DNA of 9,827 nucleotides from an uncultured Erysipelotrichaceae bacterium (GTDB taxonomy: Bacteria > Bacillota_I > Bacilli_A > RFN20 > CAG-826), in the NCBI GenBank assembly GCA_902799855.1, contig CADCCA010000051.1:1-9827 (forward strand), read 5' to 3'. The position numbers and the translations under genes are program-made. Positions 6,850-9,827 of the stretch are shown one piece after another (the stretch's first letter is position 1; the number at the start of each line of letters is the position of its first letter). The notes beneath the pieces were generated by a model that was not told the DNA's origin, ran no database searches, and saw only the letters and a program-made list of their open reading frames with translations.

Positions 6850-7716
6850 ATGGATGCTTATCTTGATCGTATTTGTTCTGCTGAAGACCCAACAAACGGT
6901 ATTAAAGCGAACTTCAATAATGTTATGAATTCACCAATCGATGCCAAACAACTTATCGATGACATTGATCTCCAATTACACGACTTGGTTAGTAAGTATG
7001 AAGAAGATGAAGCTGAACTCCGTAACGAAGAAAGATTACTTACACGTATCAAAGATTTGAACGGTGACGAAGATACCGCTAAACAACAAATTGCGGCTGA
7101 AGATGCTGATATGAAAGCACGTGACGTCCCAGTTAACTTCGCACAACGTTTAAGTGCTGCTATTAATGATGACACACGTCCAAACAGCGAAAAGATTACT
7201 GCTATTAGATTATTAAGACCATACATCTCTGCGGCCTTCAACGAATTCGTTGTCGCACCAAAAGATAATTATCCAAAGATGATTGGTTTAAGAATCGTTG
7301 AACCAGGCAAAGTTTTCGCTGGCAAATCATTCACATGGACTGCTCAAACAGAAAATTCTGAAAATAAAGCAGAATTGGTTGCAGATTTAAGCAAAAAATA
7401 CGATGAAACACGTGATGCTGTTGTTGCATCAATTACTGATGACGATGTTCAAAAAGCAAAGAAGAATAGAAATATTTGTTTCGGACTTTTTATCCTTATC
7501 ATTCCTCTCTTTATGGGAATCTATTTCAATAGCAAAGCCAAGAGACTTCAAAGAGAAAATGATGACCATCGTGCAGGAGCAAAAGCTTACTACGATCGCA
7601 ACAAGAACGCTTCCATTCAATTATTATCAAGAGCCCTTGATGGTAGAAGTGAAGCCAACGCTGTTGTTTCTAACTTCTTAGAAGACACAGAAACAAGCGA
7701 ACACATCGTTTTATAA
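6850..7716 (+). CDS. single-TM C-terminal half of the probable frameshifted protein
   Basis: 288 aa from the first ATG, but the frame is open from 6778 and the residues before that ATG (ALRLVCEKDNFSA) look like normal coding sequence. No Shine-Dalgarno sequence precedes ATG 6850, so independent translation is doubtful. Residues about 35-85 are acidic and coiled-coil-like (SKYEEDEAELRNEERLL). A mixed region follows with FVVAPKDNYPKMIGLR near 130-145. One hydrophobic segment lies at about 209-226 (ICFGLFILIIPLFMGIYF), followed by a basic stretch (NSKAKRLQR) and a helical tail. The positive-inside rule puts the C-terminus in the cytosol, which with a single segment implies either an external N-terminal part or a re-entrant anchor. 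No family is recognised. The stop overlaps an ATG (TAATG at 7714-7718). Confidence 0.75.
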   Translation: MDAYLDRICSAEDPTNGIKANFNNVMNSPIDAKQLIDDIDLQLHDLVSKYEEDEAELRNEERLLTRIKDLNGDEDTAKQQIAAEDADMKARDVPVNFAQRLSAAINDDTRPNSEKITAIRLLRPYISAAFNEFVVAPKDNYPKMIGLRIVEPGKVFAGKSFTWTAQTENSENKAELVADLSKKYDETRDAVVASITDDDVQKAKKNRNICFGLFILIIPLFMGIYFNSKAKRLQRENDDHRAGAKAYYDRNKNASIQLLSRALDGRSEANAVVSNFLEDTETSEHIVL

Positions 7717-7717
7717 T

Positions 7718-7722
7718 GGAGG
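7718..7722 (+). promoter_or_regulatory. ribosome binding site deciding the start of the acidic gene
   Basis: GGAGG lies 8 nt before ATG 7731. The in-frame ATG at 7716 overlaps this GGAGG and has no site of its own upstream, so 7731 is the better start. Confidence 0.75.
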
Positions 7723-7730
7723 ACAATCAC

Positions 7731-8141
7731 ATGATGGACGAAAACGAAAACTTATTAGTCAAAGACGAAGAAGAACTCGAACCTGTTGAAGAATCTCCAG
7801 AACTCGAAGTTGAAGAATTAGACAAAGATCTTCTCGATGATCAACCACTCGAAGAAGAATTGGAAGCTCCTGAAGAACCTTTGTTAGAGGAAGAAGAACC
7901 GGCTCCTGCTGAAGAAGAACCTCTACTAGAGGAAGAAGCTCCTGCAGAAGAATCCCTTGAACCTCTTGATGAAGATTTAGGATTGGATGATCTTTCTTTA
8001 GAACTCGAACCAAGCGATGAAGTCGCACCAGTCGAGGACGAAGAAGAACTCATTATGAGCGATGCTCTCGTCAGTGAAGACCAAGGTAGATATGCTGCTG
8101 GTTTCCCGGATTGGAATCTTGAACCACCAACAAGAAAATAA
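7731..8141 (+). CDS. highly acidic low-complexity protein with conserved-looking tail
   Basis: 136 aa from ATG 7731 (141 from the alternative ATG 7716). Residues about 10-105 are dominated by Glu, Asp, Leu and Pro and are surely disordered or loosely helical. They include an imperfect tandem repeat, EEPLLEEEEPAPAE then EEPLLEEEAPAE (DNA 7872-7913 and 7914-7949). The last 17 residues differ sharply in composition: RYAAGFPDWNLEPPTRK, with Phe, Trp and paired Pro, looking like a short linear docking motif on an acidic tether. There are no Cys residues, no membrane segment and no enzyme motif. It is the last gene of the operon, just before the terminator. Possible roles include a chaperone-like or electrostatic binding partner of the other products. 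No family is recognised. Confidence 0.78.
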   Translation: MMDENENLLVKDEEELEPVEESPELEVEELDKDLLDDQPLEEELEAPEEPLLEEEEPAPAEEEPLLEEEAPAEESLEPLDEDLGLDDLSLELEPSDEVAPVEDEEELIMSDALVSEDQGRYAAGFPDWNLEPPTRK

Positions 8142-8166
8142 TTTGTAACAAATTACAAAAATAAAT

Positions 8167-8208
8167 GGAACTGTTGAAAAACCAAAATTGGAACGACAGT
8201 TCCTTTTT
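8167..8208 (+). terminator. intrinsic terminator of the SPFH operon
   Basis: A 10-bp stem, GGAACTGTTG (8167-8176) with CGACAGTTCC (8194-8203), one G-U pair, followed by TTTTT at 8204-8208. The 17-nt loop contains a small CCA/TGG pairing. It lies 25 nt after the last stop of the operon. Confidence 0.85.
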
Positions 8209-8223
8209 ATTAGTAATAATAAG

Positions 8224-8232
8224 TGATATAAT
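8224..8232 (+). promoter_or_regulatory. extended -10 promoter for the SRP RNA
   Basis: TGATATAAT combines a TG extended element with a perfect TATAAT at 8227-8232. At 17-nt spacing the -35 position (8204-8209) is only a T run shared with the preceding terminator, so the extended element probably compensates. Transcription would start near 8239, the first base of the SRP RNA stem. Confidence 0.72.
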
Positions 8233-8238
8233 CGTTTT

Positions 8239-8318
8239 GCCATCGCGATGAATGTTTGCGAACCAGGTCAGGACAGGAATGTAGCAGCCTTAAGTATTAT
8301 GTTCATGTGCGGTGGTTT
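8239..8318 (+). ncRNA. ffs: 4.5S-type signal recognition particle RNA
   Basis: The domain IV core is unmistakable: GTCAGG (8267-8272), an ACA/TGT stem capped by a GGAA tetraloop (8276-8279), then AGCAGCC (8283-8289), which together form the asymmetric and symmetric loops bound by Ffh. The outer helix pairs CCATCGC (8240-8246) with GCGGTGG (8309-8315), with one G-U pair, and ATGAA (8248-8252) with TTCAT (8302-8306). The RNA is about 80 nt, the short form without an Alu domain, and acts with Ffh in targeting membrane proteins. The 3' end is uncertain by several bases. No terminator separates it from tadA. Confidence 0.92.
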
Positions 8319-8328
8319 CTTAAACTAT

Positions 8329-8781
8329 ATGGAAAATGACGAAAAATATATAAAAGAGGCGATACGTGAAGCGAAATTAGCCGCCTTGGATGATGAAGTA
8401 CCAATTGGTTGTATCATCGTTAAAAACGGCGAAATTATTGCTAGAGCACACAACCAAAGAGATAAAACAAATAATCCTCTAGGTCACGCTGAAACATTAG
8501 CGATTAAAAAAGCTTCCGAAGTCTTAAACGATTGGCAATTAGTGGGATGCGACTTATACGTCACAATTGAACCATGCTTAATGTGTGCTGGTGCTATTAT
8601 CCAATCGAGAATTAATCGAGTAATCTATGGTGCTCCAGATATCAAAGGTGGAGCGTTTGGATCATCGTTAAATGTGTTGGACGCTAAAAACATCAATCAT
8701 CGCCCAGAAATCATTGGTGGTATCCTTGCAGACGAATGCTCACAAATCATCAAAGATTACTTTAAAAGTAAAAGGTCATAA
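8329..8781 (+). CDS. tadA: tRNA adenosine deaminase TadA
   Basis: Converts A34 to inosine in the tRNA-Arg anticodon ACG so that it can read CGU, CGC and CGA codons. The protein is 150 aa from ATG 8329, typical of TadA. Zinc ligands are His53 in HAE (Glu55 the proton shuttle) and Cys83 and Cys86 in EPCLMC. DEVPIGCIIVKNGEIIARAHN at the N-terminal side and RVIYGAPDIKGGAFGS after the zinc site are family hallmarks. The frame is open further upstream to ATG 8248, but that start lies inside the SRP RNA and its extra residues do not resemble TadA, so 8329 is chosen. No good ribosome binding site is seen: GGTGG at 8311-8315 is distant and part of the SRP RNA helix. It is probably transcribed from the SRP RNA promoter. 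It ends 11 nt before a terminator. Confidence 0.95.
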   Translation: MENDEKYIKEAIREAKLAALDDEVPIGCIIVKNGEIIARAHNQRDKTNNPLGHAETLAIKKASEVLNDWQLVGCDLYVTIEPCLMCAGAIIQSRINRVIYGAPDIKGGAFGSSLNVLDAKNINHRPEIIGGILADECSQIIKDYFKSKRS

Positions 8782-8792
8782 GAAATAAGAGG

Positions 8793-8823
8793 AAAAAACT
8801 TGGAAAATTAACCAAGTTTTTTT
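8793..8823 (+). terminator. intrinsic terminator after tadA
   Basis: AAAAAACTTGG (8793-8803) pairs with CCAAGTTTTTT (8812-8822) around an 8-nt A-rich loop, with a T run to 8823. The A and T tracts on both flanks would allow it to act in either direction. Confidence 0.85.
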
Positions 8824-8828
8824 ATTAT
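8800..8828 (+). promoter_or_regulatory. possible promoter for the P-type ATPase gene
   Basis: TTGGAA (8800-8805), a 17-nt spacer and TATTAT (8823-8828). It overlaps the tadA terminator. Transcription would begin only about 6 nt before ATG 8841. This is a pattern match in AT-rich DNA and is tentative. Confidence 0.4.
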
Positions 8829-8840
8829 GTTATTGCACGT

Positions 8841-9827
8841 ATGAGTAAATTAGAAAACATTGAACGTTATAATCCTGATTTGAAACAAGGTCTTTCTGAT
8901 GAGCAAGTTCAACTTAGAAAAAAGCAAAAACTTGTTAACAAAAGCAAAAAGGCTTATGGCAAATCGTATTTAGATATTATCATTAGCAACCTTTTCAGCT
9001 TCTTTAATATCTTGCTTTACGCTATTGCGGTTGTGATGCTGATTTTCAAATTGTATTCTGGCATGTTCTTCGTGGTTGTCTTGATTGCTAATACCACAAT
9101 TGGTTTATATGAAGACATCAAAGCTAGAAGATTACTTAGCAAATTAAGATTAATTACTCAACCAAAAGCATTTGTTGTAAGAAATGGTAAGCAAATTGAA
9201 ATCGGTATCGAAGAAATTGTTTTAGATGACATTGTCTTTATTGAAAAAGATTCACAAATTGGTGTGGACGGTATTGTTCTACAAGGTGAAGTTGGTGTCA
9301 ATGAATCATTCTTAACTGGCGAATCCGTTAATGTTTTTAAAGGTATTAACCAAGAAGTATTCTCTGGAACATTTGTCACCAGTGGTAGTGCTTTTATTAG
9401 AGCGAATAAAGTTGGTTCTGATTGTGTGGCTAATTCATTACAAACAAAAGCCAATCAATTCAAACGTTCACCTTCTGAAATTTTAAAATCACTAAATAGA
9501 TTGTTCCTTGTTGTTGGTGCGACTGTTATCACGATGGGCATTTTTATTGCATTAGCGTTCCTTTCACAAGGCAAATTCCAAAACGATACAACTGCTAGTG
9601 TGGTTTCTTTAACCGGTAGCTTAGTTGCTATGATTCCTAGTGGGTTATACCTATTAACTTCTACTGCTTTAGCGGTTGGTGTTATTGGCTTATCTAAAAA
9701 GAAAGCTCAAGTACAAGATTTCTATTCTGTTGAAATGCTCGCTAGAGTAGATACTTTATGCGTTGATAAAACAGGCACTATTACAGACGGTAACTTAGTT
9801 GTTAAAAAAGTTATATCTTTAAGGGCA
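8841..9827 (+). CDS. cation-type P-type ATPase, N-terminal part (cut by window end)
   Basis: An ion pump that uses an aspartyl-phosphate intermediate. The first 329 residues are present and the frame is still open at the window end. Two membrane segments (about 47-68 and 73-92) precede the actuator domain, which carries LTGES at 158-162. Two more segments (about 220-242 and 252-285) include MIPSGLYLLTS at 264-274, the ion-site helix M4. The phosphorylation motif DKTGTIT starts at Asp309. The IPSGL form, rather than PEGLP (Ca) or CPC (heavy metal), places it with poorly characterised CtpE/MgtA-like bacterial pumps, so the ion is unknown. No N-terminal metal-binding domain is present. ATG 8841 is the only sensible start, and no Shine-Dalgarno sequence is visible before it. 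The nucleotide-binding domain and last helices lie beyond the window. Confidence 0.93.
   Translation, partial: MSKLENIERYNPDLKQGLSDEQVQLRKKQKLVNKSKKAYGKSYLDIIISNLFSFFNILLYAIAVVMLIFKLYSGMFFVVVLIANTTIGLYEDIKARRLLSKLRLITQPKAFVVRNGKQIEIGIEEIVLDDIVFIEKDSQIGVDGIVLQGEVGVNESFLTGESVNVFKGINQEVFSGTFVTSGSAFIRANKVGSDCVANSLQTKANQFKRSPSEILKSLNRLFLVVGATVITMGIFIALAFLSQGKFQNDTTASVVSLTGSLVAMIPSGLYLLTSTALAVGVIGLSKKKAQVQDFYSVEMLARVDTLCVDKTGTITDGNLVVKKVISLRA

Noticed and set aside
7759..8053. Minus-strand open frames opposite the acidic gene, one Ser-rich
   Set aside because: They are the mirror of Glu-rich GAA/GAG codons, have no ribosome binding site and no family features.
3151..8141. Known phage-defence system or prophage remnant
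   Set aside because: No nuclease, NTPase, reverse transcriptase, toxin or phage structural motif is visible in any of the operon proteins. A virion-core label sometimes attached to YdjI-type proteins is not supported by context.
8140..8154. Small inverted repeat AATTTG/CAAATT after the acidic gene
   Set aside because: A 6-bp A/T stem with a 3-nt loop and no T tract. The real terminator is the 10-bp stem at 8167-8203.
8248..8328. Extended N-terminus of tadA from ATG 8248
   Set aside because: The DNA folds as SRP RNA, including the GGAA-capped domain IV, and the encoded residues do not resemble a TadA N-terminus. ATG 8329 gives the normal length.
9158..9454. Minus-strand open frame inside the P-type ATPase gene
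   Set aside because: The plus strand encodes the well-conserved actuator domain with TGES. The reverse frame has no supporting signal.

Overview
The window is AT-rich bacterial DNA from a low-GC Bacillota or Mollicutes-like lineage, probably an uncultured gut-type Bacilli (RF39-, Erysipelotrichia- or Acholeplasma-like). The basis is AT-rich codon use, strong AGGAG-type ribosome binding sites, a short 4.5S-type SRP RNA, a B. subtilis-like serS/tadA/SRP RNA neighbourhood and a YdjI-type SPFH protein. All Trp codons are TGG and no gene in the window ends in TGA, so the code looks standard, but TGA use cannot be judged from so few genes. The taxonomic placement is inference. Every gene lies on the + strand.

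Left part (1-2330): the C-terminal bulk of a GT4-like glycosyltransferase, probably cut by the window edge, then seryl-tRNA synthetase (serS) 9-17 nt downstream and a strong intrinsic terminator. Next (about 2331-3047) is an apparently intact IS200-type insertion sequence of about 0.7 kb. It has a 152-aa HUH Y1 transposase, several hairpins at both ends, and a long hairpin that would hide the transposase ribosome binding site.

Centre (3071-8208): one apparent operon with its own promoter (overlapping a 13-nt direct repeat) and its own terminator. It encodes a YdjI-type SPFH protein with Gly/Met-rich hinge and two C-terminal zinc ribbons; a four-helix membrane protein with a cytosolic charged tail; a zinc-ribbon/TPR-like protein; a coiled-coil/helical-repeat protein whose reading frame appears broken around 6800 and continues into a single-TM C-terminal half; and a very acidic protein of low complexity ending in a distinct aromatic tail. 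This set resembles the B. subtilis PspA-associated ydjGHI system only through the SPFH protein. The rest is unrecognised. I infer a membrane-associated scaffold or stress complex, and this is the most interesting part of the window.

Right part (8220-9827): an extended -10 promoter, the SRP RNA (ffs), and tadA starting about a dozen bases after the RNA. Then come a terminator and the first 329 residues of a cation-type P-type ATPase with TGES, IPSGL and DKTGT motifs, cut by the window end. In B. subtilis serS, tadA, the SRP RNA gene and dnaX lie close together, so the IS and the SPFH operon appear to sit inside a conserved housekeeping neighbourhood.
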